Shown: positions 32,301 through 44,904 of the stretch, piece after piece
Layout: the number at the start of each line of letters is the position of its first letter
Position numbering within the stretch: the first letter of the stretch is position 1
Origin: Paratinospora sagittata
Taxonomy: Eukaryota; Streptophyta; Magnoliopsida; Ranunculales; Menispermaceae
NCBI GenBank assembly: GCA_035771175.1
Contig: CM069607.1
Coordinates: forward strand, 9,668,501-9,732,500
Direction: 5' to 3'
DNA: 64,000 nt
Made by a program: the position numbers and the translations under genes
Notes under the pieces: model-generated
The model's input: the letters and a program-made list of their open reading frames with translations, nothing else
Told to the model about the DNA's origin: nothing
The model's database searches: none

Positions 32301-35300
32301 TTTGGTGAAGATCCTGTCATATGTATGCTCTGGACGTTTGAGGAATGTTGCTGAAACCAAAGGAACTACTAACTAGCCAACTCGTTTAGTGCTTAATCTA
32401 ACAAATGCAATCACACATTGTACAATAACGATCTAAATTCAATGGAATGGAGTCTTGTTTTCGTTGCTTTTTGATGGTATAGTTTTCTCAGGCATATAGA
32501 GACTAAATAGTCAGAAGATTAAACCACAAATCTTTGGATCATGTCTTCCCGATAAAGCTATGTTGGTCCTTTCTCGCTGTCAGTCTTGTGAATGTATGGG
32601 ATTGTTTATGATTTACTATTGTAGTTATGCAAATATGTTTGGGAAATAAAGGATGGGATTAACCCACTACATAAGTAATGTTATGTTACGTTTTAGGAAC
32701 TAAGAATGTTATGGTTAGGCTAAATACTTACATTGGACATAGAATTCTAATTTCATTGTCAGCATACGCCAATATTTGATTATTTATGAGCCAGTAATTT
32801 TTTGGATCCATTAATTCATTAAATTAGTATAACATTCTTATTTGTTCAAAACGTTTTATTTGTGGTCCTTGATTGATTTATAACTTTTTCACATCCAATT
32901 TTCTTTTTCAGGACTTGTAGTTCCAGATGTACCTCTAGAGGAGACTGAGATCTTGAGAAGTGAAGCTTCCAAAAATGGAGTTGAGTTAGTAGGTTTCTGC
33001 TCTCCATTATTGTTTCCATATATGGAAACATTCATACATCTTAAGGTCATATTTAACATGCTAATTGCTATGTTTGGTCCATGAAGCAAAGGTTCCTAGT
33101 AACTCTCTGAATGGTCAATTAATATGCGTCATGCTTTTATTTGAAAACTTGCATCTTTGACCCATTCGTGATCTCTTAATCCTGAGCAGCCATCAGCCAT
33201 TTCAGTCCACCTTCACTTTTGGCACCACATGGAAGTTCAAAATCCTTCCCAAAGTTGTTCTTTCTTGTGGTGACAGTCTTTGGAATGATCCGAATGGCAA
33301 ATCATTTTGAAAACTTCGGGAGTAGTTAATTTATTATTTTTTGAATCTTTGCAAGGATAGCAAGAAGAATGTTAATCATTTGTTTCCTTCTAGTTCTGTC
33401 TCCTTTGATATCTTCTACATGTTCCTTTACTCTTAAGTGCTCCTTGGTAGTTGGTAGAGGTTTAAATACTGTTGTCAATTCCATTGTTTTATTTTGATTT
33501 TATCTTCAAGGTATAAGAAGTCAAGGGAAGATTTGACAAATTGATATGAAGGATAGTTGTTCCAATTTGAAGGTAGTTAAGGCATCCATATCATTTTTAA
33601 GGTAGGTTGATTTATCTGAAAGTTTTTTTTGGGAAGATAAATGGATAGGACCATCCTCACTTGCACAATCATTCCCTTGCCTATACAGACTCTCCTACCT
33701 TCATAATGAACCCATCCGTTCCTTCTTCTCTTCCTCCCAGCTCTCTCTTGCAAACCCACCCTCTTGGAGTTTTCATTTTCGTTGGAAACTGTCTGTTCGT
33801 GAAATGAACAAGATCGATCTTCTCCTGTATCTCGGCCAAGCTCGTTTCTCAAATCGTTCGGACAGGCTAAAATGGTCCTTAGACTCGTCCAGTTCCTTTA
33901 CTTGCAAGTCCTTCTTTAACCACTTGATTGACAACCCATCGTTCCCCCCCTTTCTCATATTTCAATTCATATGGAATGCTCAGGTTCCATAAAAAACCAG
34001 GGTATTTGGCTGGCTTCTTGCTCATGGGAAACTTAACACATTGGACGTGCTTCAAAGACGATCCCTTCATGTTGTATTTCCCCACATTGCTGCCCCCTTT
34101 GTTTTCAGGCTGAGGAATCCATTGAGCATATTTTGTTGCCGTGTAGAGTGGCCAGGTTGGTGTGGGACTTTTGGGGGGCATTCATTGCAGGGGGGATTGC
34201 TCACCAATTCGAAGTGCATGAATGCTTCTCCCTTGAGCACTTGTCACAATGTACGGGCAGCTCCAAAGAAGTTTGGAGGATTGCGTCCTTTGTGGGCATT
34301 ATGGTTGGAAAGGAATAGGAGGGCCTTCTCAGATAAATCTTCTGATTGTTTAAGCATTTGGGAGGAGGCTAAATGGCAAGCCTGTAACTGGATTGCTTGC
34401 TCAAAACTTAGTTGGGTTTTTCTGTCTCGGATTGGAGTAGATGTTGGATGGGGTGTATGTAGGGTTCTGTGGGGTAGGTAGCATTCCCCTCTTTGGTTTT
34501 TGTGGGAGATGTGGTGGAATTGATTGTTGTGTAGTTTTTCTTTGTTTTATATTCTTCCTGTATTGGTGCATCTTTGATGCTCTACCTTGTAATTTTCCCA
34601 TTTTTATCAATACATCACATTTGTTTCTTCTCAAAAAAAAAAAAAAAAGTCAGAATTTTTTTTTTTTTTTCTTCAGAAGATACAACTCTTGAGGTTTTGG
34701 GACCCTCGGTCTATCTTGCGTTATGGCTAGTTCCACTTGTCGGACTTCGTCCTATGTCAGGTCCCTCTAATCCCCACCCCCAATTTTCATCCTGGGAGTG
34801 GGTAAGCTAGGATTCAGGATCAACCTATTGTTGATCCTTACGCCCCACCATCCCACGACTCACCTGACCCAATGTTGGGTATTTATCAAAAATATTTTTG
34901 TTTGTATAGGAAAAACCAATCCCAATGCTATCTGGATTGAATTATCATAAAAATGTTTCTGTCAGGTGATCCCAAGAACTTGAGATCAATTTTCCTAGTG
35001 AGCCTTCAATAAACATGATCGATCCATGATCACCCTTTTTTAGTTGGCTTCTAACTGTAATGCCACTTGGGCATTTTCATTACAGCTAGTTAAGAATTTC
35101 TGAAAACTCATTATTCTCTTTCCTTTTTTTCTTTTTCTTTTTTTTTTTTAAATATTTTGTTTGGAAGGGTTCACTATGATTAATCTAAAAAGTTTTGTAT
35201 TGAATTTTTAAGAAAGATTCAAGTATTCGGTGGCACTAGAGAGAGATCTAGTATTGTGCAATTGATGTGGAGGATTCTAAGTGAGATTTCATAGAATTCA

Positions 35301-38300
35301 CTACTTGAATTCATTTTGCAATTAATCAATCATACAAATCTGTTAGAAATCAGTGAAACAAGTGTAGTGTGCAGGAGGTTCAGCTCATGCATGGATGTTT
35401 TCATCTTATAAAGAGATTTTTACCACAGGCACAAGAAAAACAATAAGTTCTATGAATATGTGATTTATTATTAAGTGTAAATATGTGAAGATATTTTGTA
35501 TTTTCACTTAGGTATTTCTTCAAACTTTTGCTTTGCATGCTTATGAGTTTTAGGTGTTCAAGCATTCTTTCAAAACAGAGGGCAGATATTAGTTTCATTT
35601 ATAGTAAATTTCTTTATTTTGGAAGAAAAAGAATCTTTGTTTTTTTTTTTTGTGACCAACTTATTATGTCTTCTTGATAGATTGAATATTGGCAGTTACT
35701 TTTTTTCTTTTCTTCTATTGAATTTAATATTCCTCATTCCTTTATATGGGATAGTTTAAGAAATTATATGATGACTTAGACATATGAAAAATCAAAAGAC
35801 TGTTTAATTTTTTTATGTCACCAACTTATTTTATCTTGTTGATAGATTGAAATCTTTTGCAGGTGCTTTTCCTTATTCCTTATGTGGAATAGTAAAAGAG
35901 ATTGACATATTCTAATTTTTAGTTTCTCTATTTTGTGATTGGAGGTACTGCTCACAACACCCACCACTCCAGCTGATCGAATGAAACCCATTGTTGAAGC
36001 TTCAGAAGGATTTGTGTACCTTGTAAGTTCCATCTTATTAGAAAAGTAATTATGTTTTTCTTTCTGTTTTAGGCTTGGTCATTTTAATCAAATGATTACT
36101 CTACTGTGAGCTAAATGCAGCTTCATGAGATACGCTTAGAAGCGATAAATGAGTTCCTCGTGCCATTCTTATGACATACAGATCCATTATAACTTGTTTG
36201 TATAATTTTGTGTGGTCTGAGGAATTAAAGATGTTATACTGAATTTATACTTATTCTATTTGCCTTCTTTATGTAAACTGGTTGTCAATAATAGTATTTG
36301 GTAACTCTTCTCAATGGTCAGAGCCAGTAAGTTCTGTGTTCCCAACAGTTAAGAAGCCTCATCTTTCCACTAGCACGTTAGTAGGGAATCAACGAAAGTG
36401 TCACCTAGATCTAATATTTTTGAAGTGTATAAACAAGTCACTTGTCTTGGTCTTCCCTCCTATTTATTGTGGGTTTTTGTCATATTTTCTTTTAATGAGC
36501 TCAAATGGCATCCATAGACGGAATTTTTTCCATGATGTCATGCTCTTGTATTGTTGGCATTTGTGGTATTCTCTTCTGCTTTCATATATTGGGAAAGAAT
36601 CAAGGTGAGAAGGGAATGTAAAAAAGGACACATTGATTGCATGGATGCAACACCAAAATCTTTAGTAAAGGTAGACAGTAGATGAAATTGAAGGGTTTTA
36701 ACATAAACAGGCAAAGTTCTAAGGTTTATATTAAAAAGGGTAAAGTTGCTTCACCTTTGAGTTTGCATATAAGATGCAGGTTCATGATCTTCAAAGGAGA
36801 ATAAGCATTGATTTGAAAAGCACATGATACTAAGTCAGAAAACTGTTCATATTATTCAATCTCATTTAATTGAGATTGGGGCAATCTAAGAAACTCCAAT
36901 GTTAGTGGTGGTGTTGAAAATTTGCTCTCCTGTGAAAAGAGAAGAAGTTTTTTGCTGCCATCAAATTGATAATATTAATCAGTTTCCTAGATTTTTCCTC
37001 ATTGGCATTGTCTTTGAAGAAAATATTGGAGCTTTATATGCTTATAGGGAAAGTAACCATCTTCTCGAGTAGAAGGGGATTGGCTTCTGTAGATAGCAGG
37101 CAGAAAGAGATTTGCACTACTTCAATGACATCCAGATGTGATTTCTAGTACATAGGCGAAGGGAAGATTTCCTTGCTCTGAATGAGCCTAAAAATATTGT
37201 GCTTCATGGTCAGGAAAGTAAATCTAGAGTTGGTTAGCTACTTAACTCTTGGAGTACAGGTTCTGGACTGTGTATTCCAAGAACCAGAGCTATCTCTCGT
37301 AAAAAGTTTAGTTTTCTATTCATATTATGTTATTCTTGCATACATTAAAAATTCATTTTCTCAATTCCTTTTTTTAAAAAAAAAAAATCTTTTGACGATA
37401 ATGATTGTACCTATTGTGAGATCTGTTTCTTGGAGATCAGAACCAAAATCCTTAAGAGGAAGACAACTATGTCCTTAGCAAGTTGAACTGGTCAACATTG
37501 TATAGGATAAATGGGGGGGCAATAAACTTGTTTGGGGTTGGGACACCTGGGTATGAACCAGGGGTCAGCTAGGCCCTTATTTACTATTTTGCTTAACATA
37601 CTATGGCTAAGTTAACTAAACGATAGGGCTGGAGCTTTTGTGGCATGTGCTTGATGCTTATGAATGGTAATGTATTGATTCATAGAACTAGAGAGGGGGC
37701 AAACAGAAAGAACTTTTGAGGGATGCTCTAGCATTGATATGGTTTTTGAAAAGTTATCTTAAGATTGATTACATAAACTTGATTTTGTTAAAAGTGGAGT
37801 GCAAACGAGGAAGTAAATGATGTTGATAACCAATAGGTACCTGAGAGTGACCATTTAAATATATTCAGATATTTGTATGATTGAAAGTGTGAGAAGGGAA
37901 GGATGGGTATGATTTGGTTTGGGTTGAAGCTGTAAGGGAAGATATTTTGCCTTATAATGAACAGAAGAAAAGTGGCTTTAGGTAGAGTCCAGTAGTGAAA
38001 CAAGATTAGACAACCCAAGTAGTTGAGATACGGTTTTAAATATGTGTATCAAGCTTTTAACGCCATTAAGCAGAAAAGAAGATTATAGAATCTCTTACGA
38101 GTAAATCACTTGACTTGCCAGAACTTTAGTATACCATGTTATATTCCCATGGCCTAACTGACAAAATAGTGTTGAGTTGTATCAATAGTTTCAATAGAAA
38201 ATTCTAGTGGGTATCGGATATAGATCCTAGTTTAGCATTGATGGTTTTTCACTCGTTTAAGTCTCAGATGTTGGTGGACATGGAGGCTGATAGTAGGAAA

Positions 38301-40079
38301 AATTTAGTTGTAGAGCTCAAGAATGCATCTCCTTTCATACTGCCTTTTTTTTCTGCATGTGACCAATGTCATGCTGATGCTGGAAAGGAATTTAATCTGT
38401 TGAAAAGATTTTCTCCAAGCCAGTATATATAGCTATCAGATACTTTGACATTACTAGTGTATATTTACTTTTGGCATATATTTGCATCCATACTTTTACA
38501 TCAAATTCTAGGTGACTTTTTGCCAATGATAGCTGAATAAATTGTGTAGAAATATTATTTATGAAACTTCCATGTAGCAATATTGCATTGACGATTTCTT
38601 GGATCTTGTTACTCACTAATCAATTGGAATAGTTCTCAAACTGCTTGTATATTTCCATCCTCATTGAACATTTGACTTCAAGTTGTCCTAATCATGGATT
38701 CTGTGGGATAGGTGAGCTCTGTTGGTGTTACTGGTACTCGTTCATCTGTAAACTCACGGGTACAATCTCTTCTGCGGGAAATTAAGGAGGTATATTTCTA
38801 TTTCATAAATTTTTTTTCGTTCCTGACTTCCTGTACTAAAAGTTTTGTTTTTGAGAAGAAACAGGTGAAACTTGTATTAATATTTGTAAGGAAGATGTAC
38901 ATTCTTTTTCACAAGAAATGAAAAGAATGTCTTCCAGTCCTGCATGATGTTAAAAACAAAAAACCTTCCTACTACCCAAACCTACTCCTGTTAAAAAATG
39001 ATTATACTCCCTTCCCGCATACACGCAATTTCCCCAATTAAGTACCCAATCCGATATTGATAGACCCTTAGATGAAGGAGAAGCAACGACCCATGTGCTA
39101 GCCTTGAGCTTGATATCTTCCCATAGTTGTGATTCCGATCTAGCTAAGTTGTGGAAAATCCTATTATTTCGCTCAAGCCAGATAAGCCACATAGTCGTAT
39201 AGAAGGTAATCAAACCCAGTCCTTTTGCCTCAACCGACAGTGATGGTATATGACTAAGTGTTTACCTGAAAAAATACACCATTCCCCCCATGTCTTCTTG
39301 TACTAAGTGTAGCATTGGGATCCATTTTATTTTATGCTGGGAGAGTGCTTCGATGCATTTAAGAGTTCCCAAATGCAATTATGGACCAGTTGAACTATCT
39401 AGAGCCAATCCCAAGTTTACAACTTCTCACAAATAATTTAGCTCTGGAAATTTCTCCAGTACATGATACAGCTAACGACATTATGTCATTGATGAGTATC
39501 ATATGAATGGAGAACATTCAAAGAAGTAATATATTGCGTCAAGGTAAAACAAATTGTTTTTGGTCATCTAACTGGTGCATCCTGGAACCATATCAAAAGC
39601 AGTAGCTCATTATGACAAGTTGAACTATTGGTGTGTGCATTGGTTTGGCGGCTAATTGCCTGACTTTCTCGAAAACTTTAATCAGTACTACGGATATTAT
39701 TCATTCTTCGTCACTTGTGTCACTGTTTAACACTTTCAACTACTATAACAGACAACAAACAAACCAGTGGCTGTTGGATTTGGCATATCAGAACCAGAAC
39801 ATGTCCGACAGGTTAGCTTTTTTCATGTACTCTTAACGCATGGTGATTGTAACGCTTCTTCATTGATCATAATAGTGCTTACAGTATGTGTCAGTCATTC
39901 CTAAGAGAAATTTGGCTTTTGCTTGAAAATCTTGTTTTCCATAGGTAGCAGAATGGGGAGCTGATGGTGTGATTATCGGTAGTGCAATGGTTAAGCTGCT
40001 AGGGGAAGCAAAATCTCCTGAGGATGGGTTGAAGGAACTAGAGGCCTTCACCAAGTCTCTGAAGGCTGCACTGCCATGA
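29363..40079 (+). CDS. TSA: Tryptophan synthase alpha chain, chloroplastic
   Basis: Nine exons with GT-AG borders: 29363-29551, 30694-30840, 30938-31003, 31327-31435, 32912-32988, 35945-36022, 38712-38789, 39752-39811 and 39945-40079. Together they encode 312 aa in one frame. The enzyme cleaves indole-3-glycerol phosphate to indole and glyceraldehyde 3-phosphate and works with the beta subunit in the plastid. The first ~60 residues are Ser/Thr/Lys-rich, a likely transit peptide. The TIM-barrel follows, with YITAGDPD, the catalytic Glu in IIELG (residue 96) and Asp in PLADGP (residue 107), then [40 protein letters not shown] and [10 protein letters not shown]. No break is seen. Introns 4-6 are long; intron 5 and intron 7 contain LINE fragments. 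A BX1/IGL-type free alpha enzyme cannot be excluded, but a housekeeping TSA is more likely. Confidence 0.95.
31018..31040 (+). repeat. (TC)n microsatellite in TSA intron 3
   Basis: A short CT-dinucleotide run just after the exon 3 donor. Confidence 0.9.
33590..34648 (+). mobile_element. 5'-truncated LINE in TSA intron 5
   Basis: Plus-strand remains of the C-terminal part of LINE ORF2: a W(E)DKWIG-like block, [31 protein letters not shown], then zf-RVT ([32 protein letters not shown]-like, VWDFW), then [15 protein letters not shown]. It ends in a poly(A) run at 34633-34648. Frameshifts are present. It is inserted in the same direction as the host gene. Confidence 0.85.
38944..39240 (-). mobile_element. 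LINE ORF2 3' fragment in TSA intron 7
   Basis: The minus strand reads [16 protein letters not shown], the characteristic end of plant L1 ORF2 after zf-RVT, followed by [13 protein letters not shown]. It is antisense to the host gene and only about 300 bp long. Confidence 0.7.
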
Positions 40080-41596
40080 CAACAACTTTGCTTAAACAGC
40101 GGATAGCCTGTACTCCTCTTCACCTCTTGACATCTATCATAAATTCAAAATGCATAGAGTGATAAGTTGTAGAATGCAAAGTTAAACATTGTAACCCTTT
40201 CAATAATTACAATAATTATTGAATAAGTTGTTTCAATTTTTCAAGCATTGAGCAAATTTTTTCCTGTGTGTGGATAAATCACCATGAGCAGATTTATAAG
40301 CCACATGAGTTCCCTTGATTGATTTTATTGTGTGTATTTTTGAAATAATGTGATTCACAAATCAGCATTTATGTATGTATATTTGTATTCACTAAATGAA
40401 AAGTTGTAAGCATTAAGCTCTAGATGCATTAACATCAAACAAAAAATAAATTAAGTTGTGTAACTTTTTCCAAGCTTAACTCTCTGAATGAAGATTAAAG
40501 GACCCTAGTAAGGTCAACTATTTGCTTGAAAGTATAAAATAAAAACCACAAAAATCGAATGTACAATGTAATCACATATATTGAACACAATTATTTGAAC
40601 AACTGTGAAAAGAAACTACCTCAATTATGCTTTCTTGAACCACCACCTCTGAAACCTTAAAGATTAGTTAAAAAATGCTGGAAAACACCTTATGAATATT
40701 AGGAAACTAAGTTAGGAGGAAAAAAAAGTGGAGAACTAGGTTCCTAGAGGATGATATATATGCTTGAGCATTGTGAGTGGCATACCAAGTAGTCTTCGAA
40801 CTCTCTCTGCATGTGTGAGTGTCTGTGTATACACTATTCTTTTTTTCCTGTTTCCTCGCTCTCTCTCTCCTGTTTCTTTTCTTGTTTCTCGTCTTAAAGC
40901 GCTCTCTCTCCCTCCTGTTTTTTCCTGTTTCTTGTTTCTTGTTCCGTGTTTGTGACATTGTGTGTGTTTTTACACTATTTTTTTCTTGTCTCCTTTGTTT
41001 TAGAGAGAATTTCTCTTTGCATTAATGTCCTTTGGTGTCAAAAAGAGGACTGGACATGCTCCCGAATCACTTGGAACTTTGACCCTAATACAAACAAAAT
41101 TTCTTTGTTTTGGAGGTGCTGAATTTTGTCTCACTTAAAATTATTTGGGTGAAGGGTGTAGCTTGACAAGTTGTTCTATTGTATCCTAGAGCAACGTCAA
41201 CCACGATGGTGCAGCCCAATATGGAGGTAAAGTCATCCCAATTCCCTCAATGGTGAGAGCCTCATGCATTGGGTACACTTATAATTTGAGTAATATTGAA
41301 TATGAAGCTCTAAAGTTTTTTGCGACCTCTCCAGTGGTTACTTATGGAACTCTAATAAAAAAAAACATAGTCACAAGTCAAAACCACTTTATTGAGATAC
41401 TGTGAGCAATCTAATTCTTATTTGGTCCCTTCTATTTGGTCTCGTTTCAGACCTGTTAATTGCAATTTATATAACACAATTCTCTGTAATTAACTAGCAA
41501 TGAGTGGCCTATTTCCTTTGAACTAGACATGCCTCCCTTCCTTTCAATCTATTTTCCTCAATTACCAGTTTGGGCTTTTCATCAATGTTAACCCAA
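40080..41596. other. TSA 3' flank and intergenic region, no gene seen
   Basis: Contains the 3' side of the tryptophan gene and a TC-rich stretch (about 40800-41010) with CCTGTTTC and TTGTTTC reiterations and two TACACTATT tags. The reading frames here are low-complexity shadows. Confidence 0.45.
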
Positions 41597-43450
41597 TTAA
41601 GTATTCATGAAACATTCTTCACTTTCTATGCTAACGTAGTATCCTTGAGCCTTTAAATCACTGGCTAAAACTTTTGTCATCATCTCCAAGAGATGGCCCT
41701 GAATATTTCCAGTCAGGAATTTGATGGTTCTACCTCCAATCTCTATCCAACTGCAGCCTGGTGGCTTCTTCATCCCACAACTTCTCATAAGCGACCGCAC
41801 CTTTGCAACTTCCTCCCACCTTTGTGCCTTAGCATATATATTTGAAAGCAGCACATAGTTTCCTGCATTATTAGGCTCCATCTCTAGCAAATGATTTGCT
41901 ACTATCTCACCAATTTCAACATTGTTATAGACTCTGCAGGCACTCAACAAAGCAACCCACACACCTGCATGAGGCTTCACAGGAGGCATTGCTTCAACAA
42001 TGATCTTGTAAGCTTCGGCAATCTGTCCAGCACGTCCTAGCAAGTCAACCATACACATATAGTGATCAGCAGTGGGAGCAATGGAGTATTCTTTCTGCAT
42101 TTTTTCAAAGTACCGGAATCCTTCATCAACTAGGCCTGCATGACTACAAGCTGATAATACTGCAACAAAACAAATGCTGTCTGGTTTCAATCCATCATTG
42201 AAAAGCTGAGAGAAAATCTTTAGAGCTTCCAAACCATGGCCATGCATACCAAATGCCGTTATCATTGAACTATAACAAACCATGTCTTTGTCTTTCCACC
42301 TTTCGAACAACTTGTACGCTTCTTCTGGTTCTCCACATTTGGCATGCATGTCAATGAGAGCTGTCACAGTGTGATTGTTCATCAGTTCATTCCTTCGGCT
42401 GCCTATGTAATCTCTGATCCATCTTGACAACTTGCTTGATCCCAACTGAGTAAATGCAGGAACAACACTAGCTATTGTAGTTTGGTTTGGCTTCAGTTGA
42501 TCTCCTCCAATCTTTAGCATGGATTTGAAGAGATCCACAGCCTCATCAAACAGCCCTGCTTGCATATAACCAGATATCATCGCGTTCCATGATGCCACAT
42601 CTCTTCCCACCATCTTATCAAATATTAATCGAGCACTAGAAACACAACCACACTTTGCATATCCAGTGATCATGGCCGTGTATATAACGGCGTTAACGCC
42701 CATTTCCCCTTGACACATCAATAACTCATCAAAGAATTCCTGGGCTCTATCCATCTTACCCAAGTTAGCATAACTACTTATCATCACTTCCCATGTGAAT
42801 AGGTTTCTTTCAGGCATTTGCTTGAATAAAGAAACAGCAGCTTCTATATTTCCAGAATCAGCATACCCGGCAATCATAGTATTCCATGCTTGAACATCTC
42901 TTTGAGGCATTTTGTCAAACACATGTTCCGCATCTCCTATAGCTCCACATTTCGCATATAAACTGATCAAACTGGTCTGGATTCGAATATTTTCACGGTA
43001 TCCATATTTCACGACATGGGCATGAACTTGCATTCCCTGCCGTAACGCCACAAGCCCAACGGACGCCTTCAACACCGACGACAACGTGAAGGCAAAAGCC
43101 GAGTCTCCGGCCATATAACTACTCATGCCGCGGTGCATTTGTGCATACATTTGCAAGGCCTCTTTTCCGCAAGAAGATTCCGATTCAGACCGCTGCGAGT
43201 AGCCTCTGATAATGGCTGTCCATAAATACACATTAGGCTTATCGACGCTCTTTGCGATGTCACGGGCATGTTCTAATTCACCAAAAGCTGTGAATTCCCG
43301 AACTAGTTTAGCTACCAAGAAGTTATTTTGGGTCTGCCCGTTCACCACTAGCTGAGCTTGTATTTGCTTTAATTGCCTTGCAGTTTTGCACCTTTGTACT
43401 AGCTGAATGACTCGGTCTTCTTCCATTCTACTCCAACTTCTACCACCCAT
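41597..43450 (-). CDS. PPR protein, PLS class with E/E+ domains
   Basis: Single-exon gene of 617 aa from ATG 43448-43450; a start at the internal Met 43424-43426 is also possible. After a short leader (QLVQRCKTARQLKQIQAQLV) come about a dozen P, L and S repeats (for example NVYLWTAIIRGYS, QTSLISLYAKCGAIGDAEHVFDKM, VQAWNTMIAGYADSG, DVASWNAMISGYMQAG, VTALIDMHAKCGEPEEAYKLF), then the E region (AGVWVALLSACRVYNNVEIGE, YVLLSNIYAKAQRWEEV) and an E+ tail (GCSWIEIGGRTIKFL). No DYW deaminase domain. Family role: sequence-specific RNA binding in mitochondria or plastids, usually C-to-U editing with a partner DYW protein. Divergent from the next PPR gene, with the two start codons 2 bp apart. Confidence 0.92.
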   Translation of the reverse strand: MGGRSWSRMEEDRVIQLVQRCKTARQLKQIQAQLVVNGQTQNNFLVAKLVREFTAFGELEHARDIAKSVDKPNVYLWTAIIRGYSQRSESESSCGKEALQMYAQMHRGMSSYMAGDSAFAFTLSSVLKASVGLVALRQGMQVHAHVVKYGYRENIRIQTSLISLYAKCGAIGDAEHVFDKMPQRDVQAWNTMIAGYADSGNIEAAVSLFKQMPERNLFTWEVMISSYANLGKMDRAQEFFDELLMCQGEMGVNAVIYTAMITGYAKCGCVSSARLIFDKMVGRDVASWNAMISGYMQAGLFDEAVDLFKSMLKIGGDQLKPNQTTIASVVPAFTQLGSSKLSRWIRDYIGSRRNELMNNHTVTALIDMHAKCGEPEEAYKLFERWKDKDMVCYSSMITAFGMHGHGLEALKIFSQLFNDGLKPDSICFVAVLSACSHAGLVDEGFRYFEKMQKEYSIAPTADHYMCMVDLLGRAGQIAEAYKIIVEAMPPVKPHAGVWVALLSACRVYNNVEIGEIVANHLLEMEPNNAGNYVLLSNIYAKAQRWEEVAKVRSLMRSCGMKKPPGCSWIEIGGRTIKFLTGNIQGHLLEMMTKVLASDLKAQGYYVSIESEECFMNT

Positions 43451-43452
43451 AT

Positions 43453-44904
43453 ATGACAATTCTTCCAAGACTAAGATGCTTCTCTTTGTTACAACAAGGA
43501 GGGCTTTCAGTGATGAACCAATTGAAGCAGATTCATGCCCAGATCGTCATTAATGGGCTTAATTGCCATCAAGCTAGACCTTCTTTAATGGGGAAGTTAG
43601 TTGAACTTTGTTGTGGTGTTTCAGCTTCTGGTGGAATATCACATGCCCGTCTCATCTTGAACCATTCAGATAAACAAAATGTGTATCTCTGGAATGTTTT
43701 GTTCCGGTGTGCGCCTACTGATGAAGCAATTAAGCTGTTTGCGGAGGCAATTACTAAGGGAGATTTATTACTTGACGAATTCACGTATATATTCATGCTT
43801 GGTGCCTGCGCTCGCTCATTCTCCTCAATGGCGTTATTGGAAGGGAAACAGATACACGCTCGGATGCTTAAGACCGGATATGCGTCTGATATTGTTGTGC
43901 AAACGACGTGTATACATTTTTATGCGAGTTGTGGTGACTGCGATTCTGCGCGGCAAGTGTTTGATGAAATGCCTCATAGAAGCAGTACTACTTGGAATGC
44001 CATGATATCAGGCTACGTTTCACAAGGAAGAAGATATAAAGATTATCCCGTGAAAGCATTGATGTTATTTCGTGAAATGTTACTTTTAGTAAAACCAACA
44101 GAAACTACTATGGTTAGTGTGCTTGCAGCGTGCTCTCGTTTGGGTGATTTAGCAACTGGAAGTTGCCGGCATGGTCTTATTGTTAAGACGATGCTTACAC
44201 CTGAACCTGAAGATCATGATGTTTTTATTGGAACTGGGCTGGTCGACATGTATTCCAAATGTGGGTGTCTTAGTAGTGCACTTAATGTGTTCAAAAGAAT
44301 GAAGGTAAAGAATGTGTTAACTTGGACTTCCATGATAACTGGGCTAGCATTTCATGGGCAAGCAAGGGAGGCATTGCAGCTCTTTCATGTAATGCAAGAA
44401 GCTAAAATCAATCCCAATGCAGCCACTTTCACCAGCCTTTTATCAGCATGTTGCCATGCTGGGCTTGTTGATGAAGGGCTGGATTTGTTCCATAGCATGA
44501 GCGGCAAGTTCGACATCACGCCGCAGATTCAACACTACGGGTGCATCGTCGATCTTTTTGGCCGTGCAGGGCTGTTGCAAGAAGCTTATGAGTTTATAAT
44601 TAAGATGCCTGGTGAAGGTGATGATATCTTGTGGAGAAGTCTTTTAGGAGCTTGCAAGATTCACCAAGACACTGTGATAGGTGAGAAGGTGGGGAAACTT
44701 CTCATTCAGCAGCAAGAGAAACAGCAGGGAATCGTTTCAATATTAGTTAAAGAATCACCAGCATCTGTTTGTGAGGATTTTATTGCTTTATCTAATGTAT
44801 ATGCATTGGCAGAAAAGTGGGAAGATGTTGAGATGGTGAGGAAGATGATGAAAGTTGAGGGAATTCAAACAAAGGCCGGTTGTAGTTCAATTCAACTGCT
44901 GTAA
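43453..44904 (+). CDS. PPR protein, PLS class with E domain
   Basis: Single exon, 483 aa, ATG 43453-43455 to TAA 44902-44904. A later in-frame Met (MNQLKQIHAQIVING) may be the true start. Repeats include QTTCIHFYASCGDCDSARQVFDEM, TTWNAMISGYVSQG, GTGLVDMYSKCGCLSSALNVF, VLTWTSMITGLAFHGQ and ATFTSLLSACCHAGLVDEGLDLF, followed by an E region (ILWRSLLGACKIHQDTVIGEK, LSNVYALAEKWEDVE). No DYW domain. From memory it resembles Arabidopsis At3g18970 (MEF20, a mitochondrial editing factor), but I could not check that. The 3' half (from about 44059) is duplicated in inverse orientation at 13377-14221, where it is a pseudogene; this copy is intact. Confidence 0.92.
   Translation: MTILPRLRCFSLLQQGGLSVMNQLKQIHAQIVINGLNCHQARPSLMGKLVELCCGVSASGGISHARLILNHSDKQNVYLWNVLFRCAPTDEAIKLFAEAITKGDLLLDEFTYIFMLGACARSFSSMALLEGKQIHARMLKTGYASDIVVQTTCIHFYASCGDCDSARQVFDEMPHRSSTTWNAMISGYVSQGRRYKDYPVKALMLFREMLLLVKPTETTMVSVLAACSRLGDLATGSCRHGLIVKTMLTPEPEDHDVFIGTGLVDMYSKCGCLSSALNVFKRMKVKNVLTWTSMITGLAFHGQAREALQLFHVMQEAKINPNAATFTSLLSACCHAGLVDEGLDLFHSMSGKFDITPQIQHYGCIVDLFGRAGLLQEAYEFIIKMPGEGDDILWRSLLGACKIHQDTVIGEKVGKLLIQQQEKQQGIVSILVKESPASVCEDFIALSNVYALAEKWEDVEMVRKMMKVEGIQTKAGCSSIQLL

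Noticed and set aside
40707..41025. Overlapping frames at 40.7-41.0 kb
   Set aside because: Generated by a TC-rich low-complexity stretch; no conserved motif on either strand.
43451..43468. A further upstream start for the minus-strand PPR gene that would overlap its neighbour by 16 bp
   Set aside because: The upstream codon at 43466-43468 is TTG, not ATG; the first real ATG is at 43448-43450, so the two genes do not overlap.
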